NCBI RefSeq assembly: GCF_900103825.1
Contig: NZ_FNIF01000002.1
Location: 434,001-498,000 of the forward strand
Length of the DNA: 64,000 bases
Source of the DNA: Paenibacillus sp. yr247
GTDB lineage: Bacteria; Bacillota; Bacilli; Paenibacillales; NBRC-103111
Direction: 5' to 3'
In this document: positions 7,891 through 18,894 of the stretch, one piece after another
How positions within the stretch are numbered: position 1 is the stretch's first letter
How the letters are laid out: every line of letters starts with the position of its first letter
Program-made: the position numbers and the translations under genes
The notes under the pieces: model-generated
What the model saw: the letters and a program-made list of their open reading frames with translations, nothing else
Databases searched by the model: none
Told to the model about the DNA's origin: nothing

Positions 7891-9087
7891 TTAGGCATTT
7901 TGCAGATAAGATTCCATGGCCATCGTTAACTTCCGCATACCGAGAATCGTGTTCGCACGATCTGTATGCGTGTAGTTCAGACGCATCGTGTTGTATTGTG
8001 GATTTTCAGCAAAGAATGTGGATCCCGGAACAAAGGCTACGCCTTCTTTTACCGCGATTTTCAGCAGATCTTCTGCACGGATATGTGTCGGCAGCTCAAC
8101 CCAGATGAACATGCCACCTTTCGGTTCCTCCCACTTCAGCCCAGGCCAGTTTAACTCTTTCAACAGACCTGACATGAATTTCATCCGATCGTAATAGTGT
8201 TCACGAATTAATGAAATATGTTCGTCCAGATCGAAGTTTTCAAGCAGATGATACAGTGTTTGCTGATCAATGGTACTAGAGTGCAGGTCCGCCGATTGCT
8301 TAAAACGGGCAATTTGGCGAATAACAGTCTCGTCACCCATCACCCATCCTGTCCGGAAGGCAGGCGCGACAGTTTTGGAAAAGGTGCTGGTGTAAACAAC
8401 ATTCCCGCCCTCAGCCTTACCGCCCAAAGAAAAAATGGATGGGTACGTTTCGCTTTCGTTAAACTGGATTTCCCCATAGGGATCATCTTCCAGAATAAGC
8501 ACATCCGCGGCGCGGCAAATATCAAGTAAGCCTTGACGGCGTTCCAAGCTCCATGCACGACCGGCCGGATTCGAGAAAGTAGGAATGACGTAAACCATCT
8601 TTGGATTATGCTCCGCGATTTTGGCTGATAAATCCTCGAGAATCATTCCGTCATTATCACTATTCACCGAATGAATCTTCGCGCCTTTGGCTTGAAACAC
8701 TTGAATCGCTGCCAGATAAGTCGGTCTCTCAACAAGAATGACATCACCTTCATCAATATATACACGCGTTAGAAGATCGATTGCTTGCTGAGAACCCGTC
8801 GTCAGCAGCATCTCGTCGGGTGTTACGTGCATATTCTTAGCAGCCATCCGTTTGCATAAGGTTTCGCGCAGCGGCCTGTAGCCCTCAGTTAAGCCATACT
8901 GCAGCGCTGACTTCCCGCCGCCAATCACTCTTTGAAACGCATCACTCACTGCGTCCAATGGGAAAAACTCTTCAGCAGGCAATCCGCCAGCAAAAGAAAT
9001 AATCGAGCTGCCTTGTGTCAGCTTGAGAATTTCTCTGACCGCCGAGGATGAGAAACCTTCTAGCGATTTAGAAAATCGATACTTCAT
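7891..9087 (-). CDS. PLP-dependent class I/II aminotransferase (2-aminoadipate/MocR-like fold type I)
   Basis: 398 residues from the ATG at 9087, which lies 11 bases after AAGGA; an ATG four codons earlier overlaps that site. The fold type I aminotransferase pattern is clear: ISFAGGLPAEEFFP, ALQYGLTEGYRPLRE, TTGSQQAIDLL, IPTFSNPAGRAWS, the Asp-x-x-Tyr in EDDPYGEIQF, and TSTFSKTVAPAFRTGW with Lys238 as the likely PLP Schiff base. Relatives act on 2-aminoadipate, aromatic or branched-chain amino acids. Position directly after leuA suggests a role in leucine/valine transamination, but it has its own ribosome site and a terminator, and substrate cannot be read from sequence. Confidence 0.88.
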   Translation of the reverse strand: MKYRFSKSLEGFSSSAVREILKLTQGSSIISFAGGLPAEEFFPLDAVSDAFQRVIGGGKSALQYGLTEGYRPLRETLCKRMAAKNMHVTPDEMLLTTGSQQAIDLLTRVYIDEGDVILVERPTYLAAIQVFQAKGAKIHSVNSDNDGMILEDLSAKIAEHNPKMVYVIPTFSNPAGRAWSLERRQGLLDICRAADVLILEDDPYGEIQFNESETYPSIFSLGGKAEGGNVVYTSTFSKTVAPAFRTGWVMGDETVIRQIARFKQSADLHSSTIDQQTLYHLLENFDLDEHISLIREHYYDRMKFMSGLLKELNWPGLKWEEPKGGMFIWVELPTHIRAEDLLKIAVKEGVAFVPGSTFFAENPQYNTMRLNYTHTDRANTILGMRKLTMAMESYLQNA

Positions 9088-9116
9088 AAATGGACGCATC
9101 CTTTCGCATTTGTAGA

Positions 9117-9172
9117 AAGCACCCCTCCTCTATGCTTGGAGGTGAGGTGCTTATCTTGGGTGGTGCCGTGGA
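9117..9172 (+). promoter_or_regulatory. Isolated T-box-like motif with preceding hairpin, antisense to leuA
   Basis: On the plus strand an imperfect hairpin (AAGCACC 9117-9123 with GGTGCTT 9146-9152) is followed by TTGGGTGGTGCCGTGGA, which differs at 3 of 17 positions from the T-box in the ilvB leader of this window. No plus-strand gene follows, and no stem I can lie upstream, since that is aminotransferase coding sequence. On the minus strand the hairpin may simply terminate leuA. A remnant of a rearranged T-box leader is the alternative. Confidence 0.35.
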
Positions 9173-9182
9173 CCCATGGAGG

Positions 9183-10733
9183 TTAAATCAACGTGACGTT
9201 GCTTCTGTTGCTTGTTGGGGTTTTGCGTTTATCAATGAGCCTGTTCACAGCGTCTAAATACGCTTTGGCGCTTGCTTCCAGAATATCCGTTGATATACCG
9301 CGTCCTTGAACGGACACGTCGTTCTGCTTCAGTACTACGTGTACTTCGCCGAGCGCATCTTTCCCGTGGGAGACGGATTTGATGGAGTAGTCAGCAAGTT
9401 CGACGTCTTCCTTCGTTGCTTTATCAATCGCATTATAAATCGCATCAACCGAGCCGTTACCGACCGCGCTTTCTGCCACTTCACTGCCATCTTGGAAACG
9501 AACATGCACCGTTGCGGTAGGCGTCATCCGGTTACCATAAGCAACCTGAAGCGTCCCAAGCGCGAAAATTTCCGGCGTCTCGATCAACTTCTCTTCGATC
9601 AACGCGCGAATATCTTCATCTTCGACCTGCTTCTTGCGATCTGCCAAATCTTTGAACTTGGCGAAAGCAACGTTCACTTGCTCGTCTCCGAGATCGTAGC
9701 CTAGATCGATTAGCTTCTCACGGAACGCATGGCGTCCGGAGTGTTTACCCATCACGAGCTTACTTTCCTTGACCCCGATGGTCTCAGGGGAAATAATCTC
9801 GTAAGTCGTTTTCTCTTTGAGCATCCCATCCTGATGGATGCCGGACTCATGGGCGAACGCGTTAGCGCCGACGATCGCTTTATTGCCCGGCACCACCATG
9901 CCGGTCAGCTTGCTGACCAAACGGCTGGTGCGGTAGATCTCGTTCAGAACAAGCGATGTTTTCGCTTGATAGAAGTCCTGACGCGTCTCTAGCGCCAGTA
10001 CAACTTCCTCGATCGAGGTGTTGCCCGCCCGCTCGCCGATCCCATTGATGGTGCCTTCGATTTGATCGGCACCATTCAACACTGCTGCTAGCGCGTTAGC
10101 CGTAGCCATTCCGAGGTCGTCATGGCAGTGCGCGCTCAGCTGAATCTTCTCAATGCCCGGCACCGTGTCCTTGAGCATTTTAAAAATATTACCATAGTCG
10201 TACGGTGTCATATAACCGACGGTATCCGGAATATTCACGACGGAAGCGCCAGCACGAATTGCCATTGCTGTTACTTCTGCGATGAAATCCAGCTCAGTGC
10301 GGCCTGCATCCTCGAGTGAAAACTCGATTTTGCTGAAATACTTCTTCGCATATTTAATCGCAGCCTCGGCTGACTCCAACACTTGGTGCTTCTCCATCCG
10401 CAGTTTATGCTGCCGATGAATCGGGGAAGTCGCTAGGAATAGATGAATACAAGGGTCTTGGGCACCCTGCAGCGCTTCACGGACGGCCTCGATGTCATTC
10501 TCCCTCGAACGGGACAAACCGATAACAGAGGCATTTTTGACAGCTCTCGCTACGGCATTAACGGCTGCCAAGTCACCTGGTGATGCAGCTGGGAAACCAG
10601 CTTCCATACGATCGACACCAAGTTTCTCAAGCTGAAGTGCGATCTCGACCTTCTCCTGCGTGTTCAGGTTTACACCCGGCGATTGCTCTCCGTCTCTGAG
10701 CGTTGTATCAAAGATGTAGATTTTGCGCACCAT
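9183..10733 (-). CDS. leuA: 2-isopropylmalate synthase
   Basis: LeuA condenses acetyl-CoA with 2-oxoisovalerate, the first committed step to leucine. 516 residues. The HMGL-like TIM barrel begins [17 protein letters not shown] (metal-binding Asp), has [11 protein letters not shown], the metal-binding HxH in [12 protein letters not shown], and [10 protein letters not shown]. After the LeuA dimerisation segment ([20 protein letters not shown]) comes the C-terminal allosteric domain, roughly 370-500, which binds leucine for feedback inhibition. It is the last gene of ilvB-ilvN-ilvC-leuA, 326 bases after ilvC. Confidence 0.97.
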   Translation of the reverse strand: MVRKIYIFDTTLRDGEQSPGVNLNTQEKVEIALQLEKLGVDRMEAGFPAASPGDLAAVNAVARAVKNASVIGLSRSRENDIEAVREALQGAQDPCIHLFLATSPIHRQHKLRMEKHQVLESAEAAIKYAKKYFSKIEFSLEDAGRTELDFIAEVTAMAIRAGASVVNIPDTVGYMTPYDYGNIFKMLKDTVPGIEKIQLSAHCHDDLGMATANALAAVLNGADQIEGTINGIGERAGNTSIEEVVLALETRQDFYQAKTSLVLNEIYRTSRLVSKLTGMVVPGNKAIVGANAFAHESGIHQDGMLKEKTTYEIISPETIGVKESKLVMGKHSGRHAFREKLIDLGYDLGDEQVNVAFAKFKDLADRKKQVEDEDIRALIEEKLIETPEIFALGTLQVAYGNRMTPTATVHVRFQDGSEVAESAVGNGSVDAIYNAIDKATKEDVELADYSIKSVSHGKDALGEVHVVLKQNDVSVQGRGISTDILEASAKAYLDAVNRLIDKRKTPTSNRSNVTLI

Positions 10734-10802
10734 GTCACCTCCTAAAAGATCTCGATTGTTCTATTAACCATCGAAGCCGAATAGCCCGACCGTTCCGTTC
10801 TT

Positions 10803-10913
10803 CAGCATTTGTCTCCGATCGTTTCTTGAAAACGTGTCCCCTCATCTTAATAAACAAAAGGTAGGGACACGTTTTCAAATACGATCGCTACGCTTCTCCG
10901 ACAAACACTGAGC
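10803..10913. repeat. Long interrupted palindrome between leuA and ilvC
   Basis: A perfect 15-bp inverted repeat, TTGAAAACGTGTCCC (10826-10840) and its complement (10864-10878), is nested in further arms GATCGT/ACGATC and TTGTC/GACAA out to CAG/CTG. The whole element spans about 110 bases with a 23-base loop. No terminator-like T run follows. It could be a palindromic intergenic repeat element or an RNA processing structure. The rest of the 326-base gap holds the 10984-11023 hairpin and the leuA ribosome site. Confidence 0.6.
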
Positions 10914-10983
10914 CCTACACTTGGCATTTCGAAGAAGGTTTTAAAGATTTACAGATAAATTTTTACTCGTCTTTATAGTATTT

Positions 10984-11023
10984 ACAGGGAGTGATTGGGA
11001 AATTCTCCTCAATCACTCCCTGT
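10984..11023. other. Perfect hairpin downstream of ilvC
   Basis: ACAGGGAGTGATT and its exact complement AATCACTCCCTGT enclose 14 bases, directly after the ilvC stop. No clear T run follows on either strand, so it may stabilise the 3' end of ilvC mRNA or terminate weakly. Confidence 0.55.
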
Positions 11024-11059
11024 GGAATGGATAAGTATATGATTGGATGAGTGCTTAAA

Positions 11060-12091
<1,032 letters not shown>

Positions 12092-12096
12092 CTACC

Positions 12097-12169
12097 CCTT
12101 GAGTGGGTGTTTCAACGGTTTACCCTTTTTAAGCACTAAAGAGTATACCGCTGAAAGCCCCACTCAAGG
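12097..12169 (-). other. Hairpin in the ilvN-ilvC spacer
   Basis: CCTTGAGTGGG (12097-12107) pairs perfectly with CCCACTCAAGG (12159-12169), with inner partial pairing TTTCA/TGAAA. It lies between ilvN and ilvC with no T run, so an mRNA processing or stability element is more likely than a terminator. Confidence 0.5.
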
Positions 12170-12203
12170 AGGCTTAACCTACTTTTCAACATTGCTATAT
12201 TTC

Positions 12204-12695
12204 TTATCTAACGGAGCCCCGAATCATGGCTGTAGCTCCCGTACGGGAAAGCTCACGGATGCCGTAAGGACGAAGCAATTCCACCATAGCATCTATTTTA
12301 TCTGAATCTCCCACAACTTGCACGATAATTGAGTTTGGCCCAATATCCACAACTGCGGCACGGAATGTCTCAACAATGCCAAGGATCTCCGGACGCATAA
12401 TAGGTTCTGCATTTACTTTAATGAGTGCGAGTTCTCTGGCTACCATCGGGTTCGAGCTCAGATCGATGACTTTAATAACGTCAATCAACTTGTACAACTG
12501 CTTGGAAATTTGCTCAAGCGTGTTGTCATCCCCCGTGGTAACAATAACCATCCGGGAAAGTCCGAGTTCTTCGGACTCTCCTACGGTGATGCTTTCAATA
12601 TTGAAGCCTCTGCGTCCGAACAATCCGGATACACGCTGCAGAACACCAGGCTGATTGTTTACGAGTACGGAAACTGTATGTTTAGTTGTCATCAT
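12204..12695 (-). CDS. ilvN: Acetolactate synthase small (regulatory) subunit
   Basis: 163 residues. It is the ACT-domain subunit that activates IlvB and gives valine feedback inhibition. The N-terminal ACT domain reads [27 protein letters not shown] and continues ESITVGESE; the second domain follows from about residue 80. Its start overlaps the ilvB stop by 4 bases (ATGA), so translation is probably coupled. Two adjacent ATGs make the start ambiguous by one codon. The symbol ilvH is used for the same gene in many firmicutes. Confidence 0.96.
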   Translation of the reverse strand: MMTTKHTVSVLVNNQPGVLQRVSGLFGRRGFNIESITVGESEELGLSRMVIVTTGDDNTLEQISKQLYKLIDVIKVIDLSSNPMVARELALIKVNAEPIMRPEILGIVETFRAAVVDIGPNSIIVQVVGDSDKIDAMVELLRPYGIRELSRTGATAMIRGSVR

Positions 12696-14437
12696 TCCGA
12701 ATCCCCCATTAACATGTCACTAATTGTATCGCCCGCTTTAACCATTGGGAAAACATTCTCTCCTCTTGGTACGACGAAATCAATAACGACAGGACCCGGA
12801 GTATCGAGTGCTTCCTGCCATGCTTTTCTAGCTTCTTCCTTCGTCGTGGCACGTAATCCCTTCACGCCGTAAGCTTCTGCTAATTTCACGAAATCTGGGC
12901 TGCCAGCCAAATCAATATGGCTATAGCGGTTTTCGTAAATGATCTCTTGCCATTGGCGAACCATGCCCAGCACTTGATTGTTAATAATAACAACCTTCAC
13001 CGGAATGTTGTTAATCGCACAGATCGCAAGCTCTTGCGCACACATTTGAACGCCGCCATCCCCATTAATGGATACAACGAGTTTATCCGGGTTACCCATT
13101 TGTGCACCGATCGCTGATGGGAATCCGAAGCCCATCGTACCCAGACCACCTGAAGTAACCAAGGAACGCGGGTTTTTGAAACGGTAGTATTGAGCAGCCC
13201 ACATCTGATGCTGTCCAACGTCTGTCGTTACGATCGCTTCACCTTTTGTTGTCTCGCTAATCATTTCGATAACGAATTGCGGCTTCAGTTCCGTCTCGGA
13301 ATCGTTGTATTTCAGCGGGAACTTTTCTATGCTTTCCTGAAGCTCAGCAATCCACGCTTCACTCTTCGCAGGCTTCGCTTTGGTATTTGCATATTCCAGA
13401 ACAGCTTTCACGTCGCCTACACATGGGATGTCGGTTTTCACGTTCTTGCCGATTTCAGCCGGATCAACGTCGATGTGAGCGATTTTCTTCACTTTAGGAG
13501 CAAAACCGTTCAAATTCATTGTTACACGGTCATCGAATCGGGAACCAATGGAAATCAAGAGATCCGCATTCTGAATGGCTGTGTTAGCCGTAAATGTTCC
13601 GTGCATTCCCGGCATACCGAGCCAGAGCTCATGCGCGCTTGGGAAGCCGCTTAACCCGAGCAAGGTTGTTGTTACTGGAATCCGTGTTTTATTTACAAAC
13701 TCGATCAATTCTTTGGATGCATTTGCGTATACAACCCCGCCACCCGCAATGATAACTGGACGTTCAGCCTCTTCGATCGCCTTAATCAGCTTATCTACTT
13801 GCAGTTTGTTTGGCTGCACCGTTGGATTATAACCGCGGATGCTTAAATCCGAAACGGGTTTAAATATCGTTTTATGAGCGGAGACATCCTTTGGTATGTC
13901 AATGAGAACCGGACCTTTACGACCTGAGTTTGCGATATGGAACGCTTCATGAATGATGCGCGGTAGATCGTTTACGTCTCTAACTAAGTAGCTGTGTTTC
14001 GTAATAGGCATCGTAATACCTGTAATGTCAGCCTCTTGGAAAGCATCCGTACCAATGAAATTTGTTGCTACGTTCCCTGTAATGACGACCAACGGAACAG
14101 AGTCCATATAGGCTGTTGCTATTCCCGTGACGAGGTTCGTTGCCCCCGGCCCGGATGTAGCGATACATACGCCAACTTTGCCTGTTGAACGTGCATATCC
14201 ATCAGCTGCGTGAATAGCTCCTTGCTCATGTCTTGTCAATAGGTGGTTAAAATCCGAAAAGCCATGCAGCGCATCGTAGATGTACAAAACAGCTCCGCCT
14301 GGATATCCAAAGACGCAGTCCACACCCTCCAGCAATAAGCTTCTTAGCAGAATTTCGGAGCCTGTAATCAGGTCAGGCTTCATAACCTTGTCAATCAATT
14401 CTTCTTTTAACCTCTTTGGTTCAGTTTGAACATTCAT
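12692..14437 (-). CDS. ilvB: Acetolactate synthase large (catalytic) subunit
   Basis: 581 residues. IlvB condenses two pyruvates, or pyruvate and 2-oxobutyrate, using thiamine diphosphate, FAD and Mg2+. The N-terminal domain has [18 protein letters not shown] and the catalytic Glu in [18 protein letters not shown]. The central FAD-binding domain includes [12 protein letters not shown]. The C-terminal TPP domain has [14 protein letters not shown] and the GDG-x-NN motif in [13 protein letters not shown] ending [13 protein letters not shown]. Start ATG is preceded by GAGAGGAGGATCACA. First gene of the T-box-controlled ilvB-ilvN-ilvC-leuA operon. Confidence 0.98.
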   Translation of the reverse strand: MNVQTEPKRLKEELIDKVMKPDLITGSEILLRSLLLEGVDCVFGYPGGAVLYIYDALHGFSDFNHLLTRHEQGAIHAADGYARSTGKVGVCIATSGPGATNLVTGIATAYMDSVPLVVITGNVATNFIGTDAFQEADITGITMPITKHSYLVRDVNDLPRIIHEAFHIANSGRKGPVLIDIPKDVSAHKTIFKPVSDLSIRGYNPTVQPNKLQVDKLIKAIEEAERPVIIAGGGVVYANASKELIEFVNKTRIPVTTTLLGLSGFPSAHELWLGMPGMHGTFTANTAIQNADLLISIGSRFDDRVTMNLNGFAPKVKKIAHIDVDPAEIGKNVKTDIPCVGDVKAVLEYANTKAKPAKSEAWIAELQESIEKFPLKYNDSETELKPQFVIEMISETTKGEAIVTTDVGQHQMWAAQYYRFKNPRSLVTSGGLGTMGFGFPSAIGAQMGNPDKLVVSINGDGGVQMCAQELAICAINNIPVKVVIINNQVLGMVRQWQEIIYENRYSHIDLAGSPDFVKLAEAYGVKGLRATTKEEARKAWQEALDTPGPVVIDFVVPRGENVFPMVKAGDTISDMLMGDSE

Positions 14438-14496
14438 TGTGATCCTCCTCTCAAAAAGTAAGTTCCTGTGATGCGTCGAGCTTTCTAAGACAATTA

Positions 14497-14800
14497 GAAA
14501 AACCCCTATTCATCCCGTACACGCACGTAACGTGTTAAACGGGACGAAAGGGGTTCAAGCTTCCGTGGTACCACCCAAATTTGCTACGCGCCTCACAGCA
14601 CACAGCCTTAGCAGGTATGCCCCATAGGAACAATACCCTCAGCACGGTAACGTGTGCTATTCCGATTTCCCCTATTGCCTACGGCCGTGCCGTAAGTTTC
14701 AGGAAAACAGCTCCGAGGTGACTTCGTACGTAAGGGATTAAGGCGATGGTTTCAGCAAGCCCAACGCTCTCTGCGCATAAGTGCCCTTATTACTTCTTCC
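14497..14800 (-). promoter_or_regulatory. T-box leader of the ilvB operon with terminator
   Basis: On the minus strand the leader contains the T-box core GGGTGGTACCACGG (14576-14563), then a strong terminator hairpin (AACCCCT with AGGGGTT, 14501-14555) ending in T5. Upstream are stem I signatures GCAGAGAGCGTTGGG and GCTGAAA. A CTC codon in GTCACCTCGGAGC is a plausible Leu specifier. T-box leaders read uncharged tRNA to allow transcription; the operon content fits leucine. Specifier assignment is inference. Confidence 0.88.
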
Positions 14801-14855
14801 TCTTCATAGCCGATTCGATAGTGTAAATCACCATATAGAATATGATTTGTAGATA

Positions 14856-14884
14856 ATTATATGCATCCCCAGTGTAATAGTCAA
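14856..14884 (-). promoter_or_regulatory. Sigma-A promoter of the ilvB operon
   Basis: Minus strand TTGACT (14884-14879), 17-base spacer, perfect TATAAT (14861-14856), placed just ahead of the T-box leader. Confidence 0.85.
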
Positions 14885-14956
14885 TAGGAGATCGAATAAA
14901 ACAAAGGCAAGTGAGGGAAGATAATCCCAATCTTACGGAAAGCTCTCAGGAGGCCT

Positions 14957-16489
14957 ATGATGAAATCGTCTCTGCAAGTCCCTTTCCCACTTTCAACGAG
15001 CCTGCAAGAAAATATTGATTGGCTTCAGAATAGGCTTGGATCAAGCTCGGATGTGATAGTTCGCCATTTAGAAATTGGCATCTACCCCGAAACGAATGCC
15101 ATAGCTCTGCTCTACATCGAGGGTCTAGTAAATTCAGCAACCGTGAATGAGCACATTATTAAACCGCTTCTCACAACGCAAGATACCGAATTTTATTGGC
15201 AGCAAGACATTTGCTTTCATGATTTGCTTGGCCAAGCATTAACGGTCAGTGAGTTAAACTTCACTACCGATGGTATAGATCTCTTAACAGCTTTACTCAA
15301 TGGTAATACAGTTATTATCGCGGACGGCTACGACGAAATATGGATCGCAGGTACGACTGGGTGGGAAAAGCGAGCCATTGAAGAACCTCAAACGCAAACT
15401 GTTGTCCGCGGCCCGAAGGAAAGCTTTACTGAGGATATGCGAACGAACACCTCCTTGCTGCGGAGAAAAATCAAATCACCTGATCTTCGTTTTATTACCC
15501 TGCGATTGGGACGCTATACACAAACAGAGGTTGCCATCACTTATTTGCAAGGGATTGCTGACGATATGGTCGTTCAAGAAGCCAAGCTGCGTTTGGAGCG
15601 AATCGACACCGACAGCATTCTGGAAAGCGGATATATCGAGGAATTTATGGAGGATGTGACGTACACCCCTTTTCCTACGATCATGAATTCAGAAAGACCC
15701 GATGCCGTAGCTGCCGGCATTCTGGAAGGACAAATTGCTATTTTGGTCGATGGGACCCCCTTTGTCCTGCTGGCCCCCGTAACGTTTTTTAAATTTCTGC
15801 AATCCAGCGAAGATTACTATCAGCGATTTGATATCGCTACGTTTATACGAGTTATTCGCTATATGTCTTTTTTCGTTTCCATGCTCCTTCCTTCTCTCTA
15901 TATTGCGGTCACAACCTTTCATCAAGAGATGCTGCCGACAACGTTCCTTATCAGTTTAGCGGCTCAGCGCGAAGGAGTTCCTTTTCCAGCAATTGTAGAA
16001 GCCTTCATGATGGAAATCACGTTCGAGGTCCTAAGGGAAGCCGGAGTCCGAATGCCTCGTGTTATCGGGCCGGCAATTTCAATCGTCGGTGCCCTCGTGT
16101 TGGGACAAGCTGCTGTCCAAGCAGGACTTGTTTCGGCGGCCATGGTCATTATCGTTTCCTTCACAGCCATCTCTAATTTCGCAACTCCGGCGCTTAATAT
16201 GGCCGTAGCAGCTCGATTAATCCGATTTGCCCTTATGCTGCTTGCCGGAACCTTCGGCTTGTTCGGCATATTAACCGGATGTATGGCTATTCTGATTCAC
16301 TTGGCATCCATCCGTTCCTTTGGCGTCCCGTACCTGAGTCCTCTCGCACCTCTGGTCGGGTCCAAATTTAAAGATATTTTCGTACGATCACCCTGGTGGA
16401 AAATGGATCTCCGTCCCTTAAGTAAAACGAACAAAACAAGACAATCCCCTTCTAACAAACCTTCTCCACCTAAGAAAGATAGTCCCTAA
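14957..16489 (+). CDS. Spore germination protein, GerA (A subunit) family
   Basis: 510 residues. A subunits of nutrient germinant receptors sit in the spore inner membrane with B and C subunits and sense or relay germinants. The soluble N-terminal domain (1 to about 270) carries the family segments RHLEIGIYPETNAIALLYIEG-like and ITLRLGRYTQTEVAITYLQG. Then come membrane segments with the signature SSEDYYQRFDIATFIRVIRY and EAFMMEITFEVLREAGVRMP, followed by a short basic Pro/Ser/Lys-rich tail. Start ATG-ATG follows CAGGAGG. It is first of an A-C-B operon. Which germinant it senses cannot be told. Confidence 0.95.
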   Translation: MMKSSLQVPFPLSTSLQENIDWLQNRLGSSSDVIVRHLEIGIYPETNAIALLYIEGLVNSATVNEHIIKPLLTTQDTEFYWQQDICFHDLLGQALTVSELNFTTDGIDLLTALLNGNTVIIADGYDEIWIAGTTGWEKRAIEEPQTQTVVRGPKESFTEDMRTNTSLLRRKIKSPDLRFITLRLGRYTQTEVAITYLQGIADDMVVQEAKLRLERIDTDSILESGYIEEFMEDVTYTPFPTIMNSERPDAVAAGILEGQIAILVDGTPFVLLAPVTFFKFLQSSEDYYQRFDIATFIRVIRYMSFFVSMLLPSLYIAVTTFHQEMLPTTFLISLAAQREGVPFPAIVEAFMMEITFEVLREAGVRMPRVIGPAISIVGALVLGQAAVQAGLVSAAMVIIVSFTAISNFATPALNMAVAARLIRFALMLLAGTFGLFGILTGCMAILIHLASIRSFGVPYLSPLAPLVGSKFKDIFVRSPWWKMDLRPLSKTNKTRQSPSNKPSPPKKDSP

Positions 16490-16509
16490 GATGTTATCTA
16501 GGAGGTTCT

Positions 16510-17751
16510 GTGTGTATGGGAAAAAAAAGCTTCACGCGCGCCCGGCTCTGCCCGATAACCATTTTCTGTGCATGTTTACTTCTAACTGGCTGTTGGGATC
16601 GAAAAGAATTAAATCAGATCGCTATTAACGCAGCAACGGCCCTTGATTGGAATGGGAAAGAATGGGTCGTATCTTTTCAAGTCATTATTCCTCAGTCGAT
16701 TTCCTCTCAAGGTACGAGCGGAAGTTTGGGGCAGCAAGCCCCTGTTATGGTCTTCTCAACAAGCGGCGGGTCCATGCGAGGGGCAGTCCAAAAATCAAGC
16801 ATCGAAATGCCGCGTTCTCTTTTTTTTGCCCACAACCGGATTCTTGTCATTGGAGAAAAGGCCGCTAGTCATGGCATCTCACAACTGATGGATGTCTACT
16901 TGCGAAATGCAGATGCCCGCGAAACCGTCAGTCTGTTGGTAGCAGGCGGGGAGGGAAGGAAGATTCTGGAGCAAGTTATACCCCTAGAGAAGCTGCCCGG
17001 TGCTGCGATACAAAATATGATTCAGAATGAGGATCAAAACAGCTCTAATTTCAATCAAGTGATGATGTACAAAATGATGAACGGCATGACAAGCGATTCA
17101 TCCTACACGTTAGTTCCTGAAGTGATCATCTCGGGCAACGGCGTAAACAATTCAATTGCTACTTTAAAAAACACATCGTTCAAAAACAAGCTCAGGCTCG
17201 GCAGACTTGGCATATTCAAGCAAGATAAGCTCGTTGGTTGGTTTACTTCCGAAGAAGGATATGGCATTAATTGGATTCGGAATACGGTGAATAGTACGGT
17301 TTTATACTTTGGATGCTCCAAAGGAAGCAAAAATTATAAATCGGCTGTTCGCATATATCGAACTAAGAGTAAATTAAAGCCGATTTTTAAGAGCGACGGA
17401 CAATGGATCATGCGAGTCGAGGCGACGGCTAATGCCGACCTTCTAGAAAATGGCTGCCAGCAGGATGTATCGAAACCGGAAGGTCTAAAAATTATGGAAG
17501 AGTATGCAAAAGCCGAAGTGGTCGACTTAATGAATCTGGCTTTCCATTCGGCCGTTGAGAAAAAGGCAGATGTATTTGGTTTTGCAGATATGCTCCATAA
17601 ACACTATCCCAAGGTTTGGAAAATGGTTAAAAACGACTGGGAACAAAAATTTCCCACAATACAATTAGAGCCTAATGTGCAACTAAGGATTGTGCGTATT
17701 GGCATGAGCAACAAACCATTTAATGAACTACTGGAAAAAAGCGACAAGTAA
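16510..17751 (+). CDS. Spore germination lipoprotein, Ger(x)C family (C subunit)
   Basis: 413 residues. A lipobox is clear near the N-terminus (LLLTGCWDRKEL, Cys about 28), so the protein is a lipoprotein, as usual for C subunits. The CWDRKELNQIAI start of the mature protein and the C-terminal region LNLAFHSAVEKKADVFGFAD fit the family. It begins 21 bases after the A gene and ends 15 bases before the B gene. GTG at 16510 is 4 bases and ATG at 16516 is 10 bases after GGAGG, so the start is uncertain by two codons. Confidence 0.95.
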   Translation: MCMGKKSFTRARLCPITIFCACLLLTGCWDRKELNQIAINAATALDWNGKEWVVSFQVIIPQSISSQGTSGSLGQQAPVMVFSTSGGSMRGAVQKSSIEMPRSLFFAHNRILVIGEKAASHGISQLMDVYLRNADARETVSLLVAGGEGRKILEQVIPLEKLPGAAIQNMIQNEDQNSSNFNQVMMYKMMNGMTSDSSYTLVPEVIISGNGVNNSIATLKNTSFKNKLRLGRLGIFKQDKLVGWFTSEEGYGINWIRNTVNSTVLYFGCSKGSKNYKSAVRIYRTKSKLKPIFKSDGQWIMRVEATANADLLENGCQQDVSKPEGLKIMEEYAKAEVVDLMNLAFHSAVEKKADVFGFADMLHKHYPKVWKMVKNDWEQKFPTIQLEPNVQLRIVRIGMSNKPFNELLEKSDK

Positions 17752-17765
17752 GAGGGTGGAGAGAG

Positions 17766-18878
17766 GTGAGGTGCGTCTTGGAACGTATCGGCAATTATCA
17801 ACTTGCGGTCATGATCATCCTATTCCAAATTGGAAGCACACCACTTTTTGCTTTAGGGAGCAGTGCGAAACAAGATGCTTGGCTTGCTATGCTGGGGGCT
17901 GCAGCAGCCGGATTACTTTTATTACTAATGTTTATCTACATTCAAAGCAAATTTCCTGATCAGTGTCTGATCGGTCTGTTGCAATACTGTTTTGGGAAGA
18001 GGATCGGAATAGTTGTCAGCGTGAGTTTTGCGATTTATTTTGCCTATGAATCCATGAGAAATGTCCGGGATTTTGGTGAAATAACGAATTTAACTTTGCT
18101 TAACTCGACACCCAAGTTTGTGACCATGCTTATTACCGTCTTGCTTGCCGCTTATGCCATTGCCATGGGTATTGAGGTGTTTTGCCGAGTCACCGAAGCG
18201 CTATTGCCGCTCGTTGCCTTAAGTTATGGCATCTTAATACTGCTCATCTTTATTTCCGGTCTCGTCAAAACAGACAACATCTTGCCGATTCTGGACAATG
18301 GAATTGCACCGGTCTTGAGAGCAGCATTTCCCGACATCTTATCGTTCCCTTTCGGACAAATGGTGCTTTTCTTTATGATATGGCATCTCCTGCCTAATCA
18401 AAAAAACATGAAGAAAATCAGCATAATCGCCTATCTGATGGTGGCCTTGTTTTTAATTACAATGAACATATTGAACATTATGGTACTTGGGGACACGCTC
18501 GCCGCTAATAGCACACTGCCCTTCTTGCAAACCGTTCAACTCATACAGGTCGGTGACGTTCTAGAACGTCTCGACGTGCTCGTTACCTTGCTGCTTTTTC
18601 TCGGATTATTCGTGAAAATGACCGCTTTTTTCTGGGGGGCTGTTTATGCTTGTACACGAATCTTCCCTTCTACAAGTAAGAACCTTTGGATTTTCTATGT
18701 TGGCTTTCTGATCTTTGTTACATCGTTCCTCGAACCGAGCTATACGATCCACACGTGGCTCGGCTTGAATGTTAGCTTGAAGCTCTATCCGCTATTCCAA
18801 GTGATTATTCCTGGCTTCATGTTCTTCGTACTGCTTGTTCGAAAGCGATCCTCTCCTAAAGCATCTACTAACGTTTGA
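17766..18878 (+). CDS. Spore germination permease, GerAB/endospore family (B subunit)
   Basis: About 370 residues with ten hydrophobic segments, belonging to the APC-like germination permeases that form the B subunit of germinant receptors. ERIGNYQLAVMIILFQIGS marks the first membrane segment. The start is uncertain: GTG at 17766 or TTG at 17778, the latter 4 bases after GAGGTG and giving the usual LERI start. It completes the A-C-B operon; the following hairpin belongs to the convergent rplT. Confidence 0.93.
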   Translation: MRCVLERIGNYQLAVMIILFQIGSTPLFALGSSAKQDAWLAMLGAAAAGLLLLLMFIYIQSKFPDQCLIGLLQYCFGKRIGIVVSVSFAIYFAYESMRNVRDFGEITNLTLLNSTPKFVTMLITVLLAAYAIAMGIEVFCRVTEALLPLVALSYGILILLIFISGLVKTDNILPILDNGIAPVLRAAFPDILSFPFGQMVLFFMIWHLLPNQKNMKKISIIAYLMVALFLITMNILNIMVLGDTLAANSTLPFLQTVQLIQVGDVLERLDVLVTLLLFLGLFVKMTAFFWGAVYACTRIFPSTSKNLWIFYVGFLIFVTSFLEPSYTIHTWLGLNVSLKLYPLFQVIIPGFMFFVLLVRKRSSPKASTNV

Positions 18879-18894
18879 CACTTTACTTGCTGAA

